Shown here piece by piece: positions 8,089-16,091 of a stretch of DNA of 64,000 bases. Each line of letters opens with the position of its first letter. The first letter of the stretch is position 1. This stretch comes from Streptomyces sp. NBC_01341 (GTDB lineage Bacteria > Actinomycetota > Actinomycetes > Streptomycetales > Streptomycetaceae), in contig NZ_CP108364.1 of assembly GCF_035946055.1 (NCBI RefSeq), positions 620,001 through 684,000 of the forward strand, in the 5' to 3' direction. The notes below the pieces were generated by a model that worked only from the letters and a program-made list of their open reading frames with translations, searched no databases and was not told the DNA's origin. A program made the translations under genes and the position numbers.

Positions 8089-9453
8089 ATGACCACCATG
8101 TTCAGTTCCACAACATACGCCCGCCGCGGGCTGCGCCACCGGCGCCCACGCCGCAGCCCTGTCCCGTTCCTGGTGCCGCTGGTGATCTGGGGTGGCGTCG
8201 CGGGGGTGCTGGCTCTGTGGTGGAGCGACACGGCCTCGGTGGTCGGCCCGGCGGCCTGGCTGACCGGCGCGGGACGTATCACCGGCCTCCTGGCCGGATA
8301 CGCCTGCGCGGTACTGCTGGCGCTCATGGCCCGGATGCCACTTCTCGACCACACCATCGGCACCGACCGGCTCGCCCGCTGGCACGCCTGGGGGGGCCGC
8401 TGCACCGTCTCCCTCGCCCTCGCACACACCCTGCTGATCATCTGGGGCTACTCACTGACCTCCCACACGAACGTGGTCGGCCAGACGTCCACACTCGTCC
8501 TCCACTACCCCGACCTGCTCAAGGGCACGGCCGGATTCCTGCTGTTCGTGGCCACGGGGATCGTGTCCGCCCGAGCCGCCCGCCGCAGGATGAGTTACGA
8601 GACGTGGCACTACCTGCACTTCGCGACCTACCTGGCGGTCTTCCTCACCTTCGGCCACCAGCTGTCCAACGGAGCCGACTTCGTCGGCAACCACCTCGCG
8701 CAGGCGGCCTGGTACACGCTGTTCCTCGGCGTCGCGGCCCTGCTCGCCTGGTACCGCTTCGCCGTCCCCGTCCGGCGAGGGCTGCGCCACCGCCTGCGCG
8801 TGGCCGCGGTCCACCCCGAAGCACCGGGCGTGGTCTCCGTCCACCTCACCGGCCGGCACCTCGACGACCTCGGGGGCGAGCCGGGGCAGTTCCTGCGCTG
8901 GCGTTTCCTGACCCGCGGACTGTGGTGGACCGCGAACCCCTACTCCCTCTCCGCGCCCGCCCACCCCGGCCACCTGCGGATCACGGTGAAGACCGCCGGC
9001 GGGCACAGCGCCGCCCTCGCCCGCTTGAGGCCCGGCACCCGGGTGTGGGCCGAGGGTCCCTACGGTGCCTTCACCGCGAACCGCCGCACCGTCCCCAAGG
9101 TCCTGCTCCTGGCCGGCGGGGTCGGCATCACCCCCCTGCGTGCGCTCTTCGAGACGCTGCCGGGCCAGGTCACACTCGTCTACCGGGCCCGCCGCGCCGC
9201 CGACCTCGCCCTGCGCGGTGAACTCGACGCGATAGCCGCCCGCCGACGGGCCACCGTGCACTACATCGTCGACGAGCCGGCCGGATACTCCCGCTCCCTC
9301 ACCGCTGGGGCCCTGAGCAACCTGGTCCCGGATCTGGCCGCGCACGACGTCTACCTCTGCGGCCCGCCCGGCATGACCGAGGCCGCGATCGGGGCCCTGC
9401 GCGAGGCCGGGGTACCGGGTCGGCGCATCCACCACGAGTCCTTCGCGTTCTGA
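8089..9453 (+). CDS. Ferric-reductase-like transmembrane flavocytochrome oxidoreductase
   Basis: 454 aa from the ATG at 8089, chosen because a GGAGGAGCCCC ribosome-binding site precedes it; an in-frame GTG at 8038 would add 17 residues. Six or so membrane helices (about 27-230) carry conserved histidines likely to ligate b-type heme (RWHAWGG, LAHTLL, ETWHYLHF, FGHQ). The cytoplasmic part holds an FAD-binding barrel (NPYSLSAPAH) and an NAD(P)H domain (LLAGGVGITPLRALFE, YLCGPPGMTEAAI). Such proteins move electrons from NAD(P)H across the membrane. The next genes encode an FMN-binding domain and its ApbE flavinylase, so the likely acceptor is extracytoplasmic flavin. Confidence 0.85.
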   Translation: MTTMFSSTTYARRGLRHRRPRRSPVPFLVPLVIWGGVAGVLALWWSDTASVVGPAAWLTGAGRITGLLAGYACAVLLALMARMPLLDHTIGTDRLARWHAWGGRCTVSLALAHTLLIIWGYSLTSHTNVVGQTSTLVLHYPDLLKGTAGFLLFVATGIVSARAARRRMSYETWHYLHFATYLAVFLTFGHQLSNGADFVGNHLAQAAWYTLFLGVAALLAWYRFAVPVRRGLRHRLRVAAVHPEAPGVVSVHLTGRHLDDLGGEPGQFLRWRFLTRGLWWTANPYSLSAPAHPGHLRITVKTAGGHSAALARLRPGTRVWAEGPYGAFTANRRTVPKVLLLAGGVGITPLRALFETLPGQVTLVYRARRAADLALRGELDAIAARRRATVHYIVDEPAGYSRSLTAGALSNLVPDLAAHDVYLCGPPGMTEAAIGALREAGVPGRRIHHESFAF

Positions 9454-9464
9454 GGAGAACCGCC

Positions 9465-9899
9465 ATGCGCCGAGCCGTCCTCGCCACCACCGGGGTCAGC
9501 GCGCTGACCATCGCCCTGCTCGCTCTCAAACCCCACGAACTCCCCATGCCGGCCGGGGCGGCTCCCCGTTCCCCCACGACATCGCACACTCCGGCGGGCA
9601 CGTCGCAGGGCACATCCGCCGGGACGGGCACGTTCACCGGGGATCCCATCGACACCCCATACGGAACCGTGCAGGTCGCCGCCACCCTCACCAAGGGAAA
9701 GATCACCGAGGTCAAGGTCCTCCGGGCTCCGGACCAGAACGGCCGCGACCGGCAGATCGCCTCCTACGCCCTGCCCCGCCTCACCCAGGAAGCACTGGGA
9801 GCCCAGAGCGCGCACATCGACGCCGTCTCCGGTGCCAGCTACACCAGCCAGGGTTACGTCCAGTCCCTCCAGAGCGCACTGGACCAGGCCCATGTCTGA
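9465..9899 (+). CDS. Exported FMN-binding domain protein, ApbE substrate
   Basis: 144 aa, ATG start with a GAGGAG ribosome-binding site. A hydrophobic N-terminal segment (about 5-21) is probably a signal or anchor, followed by a Thr/Ser/Pro-rich linker to about residue 55. The FMN_bind domain (about 62-142) ends with DAVSGASYTS. The SGAS box (122-125) is the (S/T)GA(T/S) motif whose last residue receives FMN through a phosphoester bond made by ApbE. It is the middle member of a redox operon and overlaps apbE by 8 nt, which fits enzyme and substrate. It should act outside the membrane as a covalent flavin electron carrier. Confidence 0.85.
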   Translation: MRRAVLATTGVSALTIALLALKPHELPMPAGAAPRSPTTSHTPAGTSQGTSAGTGTFTGDPIDTPYGTVQVAATLTKGKITEVKVLRAPDQNGRDRQIASYALPRLTQEALGAQSAHIDAVSGASYTSQGYVQSLQSALDQAHV

Positions 9900-10659
9900 C
9901 ACCGCGACCGGGCTGCGCCACGTCGAGCACGTCATGGGCACCGTCTTCTCCTTCGACATCCGCGACCGGCCCACCACAGCCATCCGCGACGCCCTCGCCG
10001 AGGCCGTGCGCCACCTCCACCAGGTCGATGCCGTGTTCTCCACCTACCGGCCCGACAGCCACATCAGCCGCCTCGACCGCGGCGAGATCCGGCTGGCCGA
10101 CTGCCCGCCCGAAGTCCACGAAGTCCTGTCCCTGTGCGGACAGGCCGCCCACGCCAGCGACGGCTGGTTCAGCATCACCCCCGCGGGAAGCCTCGACCCC
10201 TCGGGGCTCGTCAAAGGCTGGGCCACCGAAGCGGTATCGCAGATCCTTTACGACGCGGGCGCGCACCACACGTGCGTCAACGGCGGAGGTGACCTGCAAC
10301 TGCGCGGCCAGGCGGGGCCCGGCACCGCGTGGCGCATCGGCATCGCCCACCCGCTGCGCCCTCGTGAACTTGCCACCCTCATCACCGCCGGCCACGACCT
10401 GGCGGTCGCCACCTCCGGCACCGCCGAACGCGGCCATCACATCGTCGACCCGCACACCGGCGGACCTGCCGGCACGTTCGCCTCCCTCACCCTCGTCGGC
10501 CCCCGCCTGACGCTGACCGACACCTACGCCACCGCCGCGTTCGCACGCGGCCACGGGGCCCGGGCCTGGGTGGAAGCACTGGACGGCTACGAAGCACTCG
10601 CGGTTCTGCCCGACGGCCAGGAATGGCGAACTCCAGGATTCAGCCGCTATGGGTCATGA
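9892..10659 (+). CDS. apbE: FAD:protein FMN transferase (ApbE)
   Basis: 255 aa from the ATG at 9892, which overlaps the FMN-binding protein gene by 8 nt; upstream in-frame codons belong to that gene's shadow. It carries ApbE signatures: STYRPDSHISRLD (50-62), DPSGLVKGWA (102-111), the NGGGD flavin/metal loop (130-134) and an ATSGTAERGHHI stretch toward the C-terminus. ApbE hydrolyses FAD and attaches FMN to Thr or Ser of target FMN_bind domains using Mg2+. No cleavable signal peptide is apparent, unlike many Gram-negative ApbE lipoproteins. The adjacent SGAS protein is the obvious substrate. Confidence 0.9.
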   Translation: MSDTATGLRHVEHVMGTVFSFDIRDRPTTAIRDALAEAVRHLHQVDAVFSTYRPDSHISRLDRGEIRLADCPPEVHEVLSLCGQAAHASDGWFSITPAGSLDPSGLVKGWATEAVSQILYDAGAHHTCVNGGGDLQLRGQAGPGTAWRIGIAHPLRPRELATLITAGHDLAVATSGTAERGHHIVDPHTGGPAGTFASLTLVGPRLTLTDTYATAAFARGHGARAWVEALDGYEALAVLPDGQEWRTPGFSRYGS

Positions 10660-10795
10660 GGTGCCCCACGGCGTCATTCCGGCGCGCAGGGAACGGGCGC
10701 CTCCCCATCGCGCCGCGGCTGCGCCACCGAAACCGCCGCAGAAGCCCGACTCCTCCCTGCCCAGCATGCAACACCGCCTTCCGAAGGAGCCCTTT

Positions 10796-11311
10796 GTGGG
10801 ACTCGACCTGATCAACGGCATCCCCGCACACGTCCTGCTCGTGCACGTCGTCGTGATCCTGGTACCTCTTACCGCCCTTGCCCTGATCCTGTGTGCCGCC
10901 TTCCCCTCCGTCATGCGCCGGTTCGGCCTCGCCCTGCCGGTCCTCGCGCTGGTGTCCCTGGTCAGCGTGCCGCTGACGACCGAAGCCGGCGAGTGGCTGG
11001 AACGGCACACAGACAGCGATCCCCTGGTCCGCAGGCACGCCGAACTCGGGGACGAACTGCTCCCCTGGGTCATCGGGCTCTTCCTGGTGTCCGCCGCTGT
11101 GTGGTGGTTCTACCGCCGCGCCGCCCACCGCATCCCCGGGGCGGAGGGATCCACCAGCACGGTGGGCACGCCGCTCCGCCTCGCCGCCGCTGTGCTGTCC
11201 CTCGTCATCGGCGTGGGTGCGTGCGTGCAGGTCTACCGAATCGGTGACTCAGGCGCCAAAGCCGCTTGGCACGACGCCTACTCCGCCACCGCCCGCCCCG
11301 GTCGCGGCTGA
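10796..11311 (+). CDS. DUF2231-like integral membrane protein
   Basis: 171 aa from the GTG at 10796, preceded by GAAGGAG. An in-frame start at 10649 would add 49 low-complexity Pro/Ala residues overlapping apbE, and is rejected. Four hydrophobic helices are seen (VLLVHVVVILVPLTALALIL, FGLALPVLALVSLVSVPL, LLPWVIGLFLVSAAVWWF, LRLAAAVLSLVIGVGACVQV). The N-terminal GIPAHVLLVH and the EAGEWLERH segment resemble DUF2231, a family often found with membrane redox proteins and possibly heme-binding through its histidines. It is the last gene of the flavin redox operon and is followed by a strong hairpin. Confidence 0.7.
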   Translation: MGLDLINGIPAHVLLVHVVVILVPLTALALILCAAFPSVMRRFGLALPVLALVSLVSVPLTTEAGEWLERHTDSDPLVRRHAELGDELLPWVIGLFLVSAAVWWFYRRAAHRIPGAEGSTSTVGTPLRLAAAVLSLVIGVGACVQVYRIGDSGAKAAWHDAYSATARPGRG

Positions 11312-11371
11312 CCGACGCTCGCCGTGACGCGCCCCGTCCAGGGGCTGCGCCCGTTGTCCTCCCCACGAGAT

Positions 11372-11420
11372 CCGGCCCTTCTGCCCGCTGTGCGTCGAGC
11401 ACGGCAGGCAGAAGGGCCGG
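11372..11420. terminator. Bidirectional terminator between convergent genes
   Basis: Perfect 14-bp inverted repeat CCGGCCCTTCTGCC (11372-11385) / 11407-11420. The 21-nt loop can itself extend the stem (GCTGTGC against GCACGGC, one G-U pair). It sits between the DUF2231 gene and the convergent Cys-rich protein gene. There is no long T-run, which is usual for Streptomyces terminators. Confidence 0.75.
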
Positions 11421-11445
11421 GCCGTACTCGCCCCCGTCGGCGGGG

Positions 11446-12195
11446 TCAGCCGTTCGGCCGTCGTTTGCCGGGCTTGGTGGACCGGCCCTCCACGAGGGCC
11501 CGCCTGATCCGGGCGGCGGTCGCTCGCGCGTGCTCGGAGGTCGCCGTACGGTCGGCGACCGACGTGACGAAGCGGTGGGTGGGCCGCAGGCACCGGTCGC
11601 ACGGCGTGTCCGTGGTGATCAGGTAGCCGTCCTCGCACTGCGGGTTCGTACAGCGGCTCGGACCCACGAGCGCCTCGGCGATCTCCTGGGGCGCCCAGCG
11701 GCGTCGCCCGTCCTCGTCCTTCTCGTGCAGGGCGTGCGACCAGCGGACGTTCCACCGGCGCTCCAGCCGCTCCAGGAGCTGGTCGGGGGTGCGCCTGGCC
11801 AGCTCCTGGTGGAGCAGGTCGTGGACGGTACGGGGGTGGCGGTGGCCGAGCGCCTGGACCAGCGGTTGCGGAAGGGCCTGGAGGATGTAGGCGACCGGGT
11901 CGCCGGCCGCCCGCTCGCGCCACTTCCGGCAGGTGCAGGGCCCCTCGGGGGGCAGGGCGCGCTGGCACCGGCCGCAGCGGCCGCGGCACTCCGCGCAGAG
12001 TCCGTCGTCGAGCCCGTCCAGGTGGGGCGCGGGCGCCCGTCCGCAGTCACGGCAGCAGGCGGCGCAGGGACCGCAGAGCCGCTCGTCGCCGAGCTTCGTC
12101 GTCCACTGCCGCTGCTGGCAGCGGCAGCACAGGGCGTTGTTGCAGTACTCGTGGTGGGCGGCTCCCGAGTGCCGTCCGGGGGGCGGGAATGACAT
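11446..12195 (-). CDS. Cysteine-rich putative zinc-binding protein, unknown function
   Basis: 249 aa from the ATG at 12195 (GGAG ribosome-binding site); a TTG at 12237 would add 14 residues. The N-terminal 90 residues carry many cysteines in CxxC-type pairs (CCRC, CGPC, CCRDC, CAEC, CGRC, CTC), and the C-terminal part has another four-Cys knuckle (CTNPQCEDGY ... CDRC, about 185-206). The middle is helical and Arg-rich, with WAPQEIAEALV. Several zinc ribbons or knuckles are likely, so a nucleic-acid or protein-binding role is plausible, but I recognise no named family. It is expressed away from its neighbours with no operon partners. Confidence 0.65.
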   Translation of the reverse strand: MSFPPPGRHSGAAHHEYCNNALCCRCQQRQWTTKLGDERLCGPCAACCRDCGRAPAPHLDGLDDGLCAECRGRCGRCQRALPPEGPCTCRKWRERAAGDPVAYILQALPQPLVQALGHRHPRTVHDLLHQELARRTPDQLLERLERRWNVRWSHALHEKDEDGRRRWAPQEIAEALVGPSRCTNPQCEDGYLITTDTPCDRCLRPTHRFVTSVADRTATSEHARATAARIRRALVEGRSTKPGKRRPNG

Positions 12196-12357
12196 TGCGG
12201 CGTTCTCCAGTACGTGGCGTGGAGCGGTCAGGTCCAAGCCATGTCGACGAAGCGCGCGCAGGGGCCCTGGGGACGACCGTATCGCCCCGTACGGGTCCCG
12301 CGTCGCGCATGCGTCCCGATCGGAGCCCCATTCTTCCGTACCGGGGCCGCGCGAAGG

Positions 12358-12552
12358 TCAGGGCCTCAGACCTCCGACCACGTTCGCGGTGGCGCTGATC
12401 CCCTCGTGGATGGTGGGGGCCATGCTCGTACCGGCGAGGAAGAACCCGAGCAGCGCGCAGACGATCGCGTGCGACACCTTGAGCCCGCCGTTGCGCAGGA
12501 AGATCACTGCGAGAATCAGCATGAGCAGTACCAGTGAGATCGAAATGGCCAT
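12358..12552 (-). CDS. Small conserved membrane protein
   Basis: 64 aa from the ATG at 12552, selected because an excellent GGAGGAGG ribosome-binding site lies 6-13 nt upstream; the reading frame stays open further upstream but without coding character. Two hydrophobic segments are separated by a basic loop: SISLVLLMLILAVIFL (4-19) and AIVCALLGFFLAGTSMA (29-45). A short polar tail ATANVVGGLRP follows. It looks like a conserved actinomycete two-helix membrane peptide; no function is known. Confidence 0.6.
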   Translation of the reverse strand: MAISISLVLLMLILAVIFLRNGGLKVSHAIVCALLGFFLAGTSMAPTIHEGISATANVVGGLRP

Positions 12553-12688
12553 GGCCAACCTCCTCCGCCGCGCCGCAATTGCGGCATTCGGCGGCCAGTG
12601 TGGCGCAGCGTGGGGGCCGTTCGGCGGACCGGCGTGTCCGCCGAACGGGTGTTCACGCACCGTGACCGGACGGGGCGGCCGGAGCCTG

Positions 12689-13579
12689 TCAGCCGCTCCG
12701 GCGGCCGGTGTCCCCTCGCCGACGGAGGAAGGATTCGAGCCCGTCCAGATCGTCGCTGTTGAGGTGGTCGACGTCGGCGGCGACGAGTTCCGTCCAGACC
12801 GCGTCACGCTCAGGCCCCCGGACGTCCGGGGTGCCCCAGAAGCGCACCCGCTGACCGGCGGCGTGGGCTGTCGTGACGAATGTGCGAAGCCTGTCACGCT
12901 CGGCGGCGGGGAAGGGTCCCGTCCCCAGCCAGGTGAAGCTCTGGGTCCAGTTGCCGCTGATCAGCGGGACGAAGGAGGCGGGAGCCGGGCCACCGAGATC
13001 CTCAGGCCTGCCGTCGTAGAAGGCGTAGCGGGTGGTCTGCGCCTCCATGGGGACACGGGCTGCGCGGTCGCCCGAGATGACGGGGGTGACGGCCCCCGTC
13101 CGGACCTGCCCGTGGACGGAGTGGCTGAGGATGTGCCGGTAACGCCGGAGCACGCGGTCGAGCGCCAGGTAGGTCGCCGCGCCATCGGTCTTGATGTCGA
13201 TCAGCAGCTGCAACGGGTCACGGTGCCCGGCGTGGACGGATCCGTGGTTGGCGCGCACCCGGGCCGCCAGGGGGTCGAGGTAGAGGCCGGTCAGGGTGCG
13301 CGCGGGGTCGAGGCTCCCGGCTTCGTGGGCGACGAGCAGCTCGCCGTCGACGAGGAAGATGTCCGCCTCGACGCTGGTGAATCCGTGCGCGAGCGCGTCG
13401 TGGAGCGGCCGCGGATGCAGGTAGTCGTTGTGGGCGTGGGCCCGGGCGAGCGGGCGGGGGCCGCGGGGCCGGGCCTGCGCCGCGGGAGCCGCGGCTGCTG
13501 TCTGGGCGGGGATGAACACGCCGGCGGCCGTGGTGGCTAGAGCGGTGGTGACGACGCTGCGACGAGTCAGGTGTGCCAT
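12689..13579 (-). CDS. Tat-exported phosphodiesterase, PI-PLC/GDPD-like
   Basis: 296 aa from the ATG at 13579. The N-terminus LTRRSVVTTALATTAAGVF is a twin-arginine signal ending near the Ala-rich region (about 30). The mature domain starts with AHAHNDYL and continues with SVEADIFLVDGELLVAHE, the paired His and acidic metal-binding residues of the TIM-barrel PI-PLC/GDPD superfamily. LLIDIKTDG supplies a further metal or substrate site. The pattern resembles the eukaryotic AIM6-like subgroup more than classical GlpQ. A secreted phosphodiester hydrolase is inferred; the substrate is unknown. No operon partner. Confidence 0.75.
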   Translation of the reverse strand: MAHLTRRSVVTTALATTAAGVFIPAQTAAAAPAAQARPRGPRPLARAHAHNDYLHPRPLHDALAHGFTSVEADIFLVDGELLVAHEAGSLDPARTLTGLYLDPLAARVRANHGSVHAGHRDPLQLLIDIKTDGAATYLALDRVLRRYRHILSHSVHGQVRTGAVTPVISGDRAARVPMEAQTTRYAFYDGRPEDLGGPAPASFVPLISGNWTQSFTWLGTGPFPAAERDRLRTFVTTAHAAGQRVRFWGTPDVRGPERDAVWTELVAADVDHLNSDDLDGLESFLRRRGDTGRRSG

Positions 13580-13776
13580 GGGAGGTCTCCCTCGAGCGGT
13601 CGGGCGGGGGAACGCGACGAGTATGGCCGCGCGGGCGTTCCGCGGGCAGGTACCTGCCAAGTGTTGGACGGGCCGTCGTCCGCCCGTCGGCTGCGATGCG
13701 CCTGCCGGTTCCCCGCGCCCGTACCGGTCACGACCGGGCGGGAAGACGCATGGCCACGTCATCCCGCCGGTCGCGC

Positions 13777-14895
13777 CTACGGTGCCTCGAGCTCAACCAG
13801 TTCGGCGACGGCGTCACGGTGCCGTCCGGCGGAGCCGTACGCGATCGAGTCGGCCTTGGCCCGCTTCAGATACAGGTGCGCGGGGTGCTCCCACGTCATC
13901 CCGATCCCGCCGTGCAGCTGCACGCACTCCTCGGCGGCGTGCACGGCGACCGTCGAGCAGTACGCCTGCGCCACGGCCACGGCGAGCGGGGCGTCGGGGC
14001 TTCCGGCTGCCAGCGCGTCGGCGGCGTTGCGCGCGGCGGCGCGCGCGGAGACGACCTCCAGCCAGAGCTGGGCCATCCGGTGCTTGAGCGACTGGAACGA
14101 GCCGACCGGCCTGTTGAACTGGTGGCGCTCCCGGGTGTACCGGACCGTCTCGGTCAAGCACCATTCCGCAACGCCGAGCTGCTCGGACGCGAGCAGGCCG
14201 GCGCCTGCCAGCAGACCCCTCGTCACGGCCGCGGCGGCGGGCCCCGCCTCCGCGAGGCGTGTGCCGGTGGCGCCGCTCAGCGTGACCGCGGCGAGCGGTC
14301 GGGTCAGGTCGAGGGCGACGAGCGGCTGGACGCCGACGCCGTCGCCCCCGGTCTCCACCGCGTACAACCCCTCGCCGGTGGGCACCAGCAGTACGTCGGC
14401 GGCCACCGCGTCGGCCACACCGGTCACGGTCCGGTCGAGCGTGCCCGTCAGCGCCCGGGCGCTGTCGGCCGGTGCCGTGGCGAACGGCAGCGCGAGGACG
14501 GCGACCTTGCGCCCCGCCGCGAGGCCGGCGAGAAGCTCGCCGGCCGGCCCGTCGTCGGTGACGAGCGCGAGGAGCACTTCGGTGGCGACCACGGAGCTGG
14601 TCAGATAGGGGGCCGGGGCGACACTCCGGCCGAGCTCCTCGATGACCACGGCAGCCTCGCGATGGCTCGCGCCCTGCCCGCCGAGCTTCTCGGGCACCAG
14701 CAGTCCCGCGGCCCCGATCCCGGAGGCAAGGGAATCCCACAGCCGCTGGTCGTACGGCGTGTCGGACTCGATCGACGCGAGCACCTTCGGCGCGTCGGCC
14801 CGGTCCGCGAGCAGCGAGCGGACCGCCGACCGCAGGTCCTCCTCCGCCTCCGAGTAGAGCAGGTCCGGCGCGTGGGCTTCGGTCTGTGCGGTCAT
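13777..14895 (-). CDS. Acyl-CoA dehydrogenase family protein (distal gene)
   Basis: 372 aa, ATG start overlapping the upstream dehydrogenase stop by 4 nt. N-terminal helical domain, a central beta-domain with VALDLTRPLAAVTLSGA, and a C-terminal helical FAD-binding domain (YTRERHQFNRPVGSFQSLKH, CVQLHGGIGMTWEHPAHLYL). Acyl-CoA dehydrogenases desaturate acyl-CoA with FAD, passing electrons to ETF. Paired, differently sized dehydrogenases encoded together often form heteromeric enzymes for steroid side chains or branched acyl-CoAs in actinobacteria (FadE pairs). The overlap here supports a heteromer, but the substrate is not evident. Confidence 0.88.
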   Translation of the reverse strand: MTAQTEAHAPDLLYSEAEEDLRSAVRSLLADRADAPKVLASIESDTPYDQRLWDSLASGIGAAGLLVPEKLGGQGASHREAAVVIEELGRSVAPAPYLTSSVVATEVLLALVTDDGPAGELLAGLAAGRKVAVLALPFATAPADSARALTGTLDRTVTGVADAVAADVLLVPTGEGLYAVETGGDGVGVQPLVALDLTRPLAAVTLSGATGTRLAEAGPAAAAVTRGLLAGAGLLASEQLGVAEWCLTETVRYTRERHQFNRPVGSFQSLKHRMAQLWLEVVSARAAARNAADALAAGSPDAPLAVAVAQAYCSTVAVHAAEECVQLHGGIGMTWEHPAHLYLKRAKADSIAYGSAGRHRDAVAELVELEAP

Positions 14896-16091
14896 CGGGC
14901 GAGGTCCTTCCAGGCTGCGTCCTTGTCGTTGCGCGGCTCGACGGGGAGACCGAGCACGCGTTCGGCGACGATGTTGAGCAGGACCTCGCTCGTACCGCCT
15001 TCGATGGAGTTCCCCTTCGACCGCAGATAGCGGTATCCGGCGTCGCGTCCGGTGAAGTCGACGAGCTCGGGGCGCCGCAGGGTCCAGTCGCTGTACAACA
15101 GACCCTCATCACCCAGGAGTTCGACCTCCAGCCCGCTGATCTCCTGGTTCAGCCGGGCGAACGCGAGCTTCATGCCCGAGCCCTCGGGGCCGGGCTGACC
15201 GGCGACGAGCTGCTGGCGCAGCCGCTCACCGGTGAGCCTGGCCACCTCCGCCTCGACCCACAGGGTGAGCAGCCGCCGGTGGAGGTCGTGGGTGCGCAGC
15301 GCGGGCTGTTCGCGCCAGGTCTTGGCGACGGTGCCGATCATGCCGCCTTCGCGGGGGATACGGGCTCCGCCGATCGAGACGCGCTCGTTCATCAGGGTGG
15401 TCTGCGCGACCTTCCAGCCGTCGCCGACCGGGCCGAGCCGCCTGCTGTCCGGGATGCGTACGCCGGTGAGGAAGACCTCGTTGAATTCGGCCTCGCCGGT
15501 GATCTGGCGCAGGGGACGCACCTCGACACCCGGGTCGGTCATGTCGCAGATGAAATAGCTGATCCCCCGGTGCTTCGGGACGTCGGGGTCGGTGCGGGCG
15601 ATCAGGATCGCCCAGCGGGCGACGTGGGCACTGGAGGTCCAGACCTTCTGCCCGTCGACCACCCAGTCCCCCGACCCGTCCTCGTCGCGGACGGCCCGGG
15701 TCGCGAGCGCGGCCAGGTCGGAACCCGCGCCGGGCTCGCTGAAGAGCTGGCACCACACCTCCTCGCCGACCCACAGCGGGCGCAGGAAGCGCTTCTTCTG
15801 CTCGTCGGTGCCGAAACCGAGGATCGTCGGGGCGGCCATGCCGAGTCCGATGCCGATGCGCCGCGGATCGTTGTCGGGGGCCCCGGCGGCGGCGAGTTCG
15901 GCGTCGACGACGGGCTGCAGAGAGCGCGGCGCGTCGAGCCCGCCGAGGCCCACGGGGTAGTGCACCCATGCGAGGCCGGCGTCGAAGCGCGCCTCGAGGA
16001 ACGCGGTGCGGCCGGTGGTGGCCGGCGGGTGGGCCGCCAGCAGTTCCCGGGCGAGCCGGCGGACCTGTTGCGCGTCGATGGTGGCGCTCAT
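14892..16091 (-). CDS. Acyl-CoA dehydrogenase family protein (proximal gene)
   Basis: 399 aa, ATG start overlapping the quinone-reductase stop by 4 nt. Full three-domain fold: FAD/substrate motifs WCQLFSEPGAGSDLAAL (about 137-153) and DGQKVWTSSAHVARW (about 171-185), and a C-terminal YLRSKGNSIEGGTSEVLLN that closes the flavin site. The N-terminus VRRLARELLAAHPPATTGR lacks any targeting sequence. It is the middle gene of a three-gene overlapping operon. Together with the distal dehydrogenase it may make an alpha2beta2 enzyme. Catabolism of an unknown acyl-CoA is inferred. Confidence 0.9.
   Translation of the reverse strand: MSATIDAQQVRRLARELLAAHPPATTGRTAFLEARFDAGLAWVHYPVGLGGLDAPRSLQPVVDAELAAAGAPDNDPRRIGIGLGMAAPTILGFGTDEQKKRFLRPLWVGEEVWCQLFSEPGAGSDLAALATRAVRDEDGSGDWVVDGQKVWTSSAHVARWAILIARTDPDVPKHRGISYFICDMTDPGVEVRPLRQITGEAEFNEVFLTGVRIPDSRRLGPVGDGWKVAQTTLMNERVSIGGARIPREGGMIGTVAKTWREQPALRTHDLHRRLLTLWVEAEVARLTGERLRQQLVAGQPGPEGSGMKLAFARLNQEISGLEVELLGDEGLLYSDWTLRRPELVDFTGRDAGYRYLRSKGNSIEGGTSEVLLNIVAERVLGLPVEPRNDKDAAWKDLAR

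Noticed and set aside
8031..9221. Long open frame of 396 codons over the ferric-reductase gene
   Set aside because: Arg/Pro-rich translation with no domain; the frame at 8089-9453 has all the flavocytochrome motifs.
12240..12357. Possible small gene between the Cys-rich and small membrane protein genes
   Set aside because: No frame with a ribosome-binding site and coding bias; treated as promoter region.
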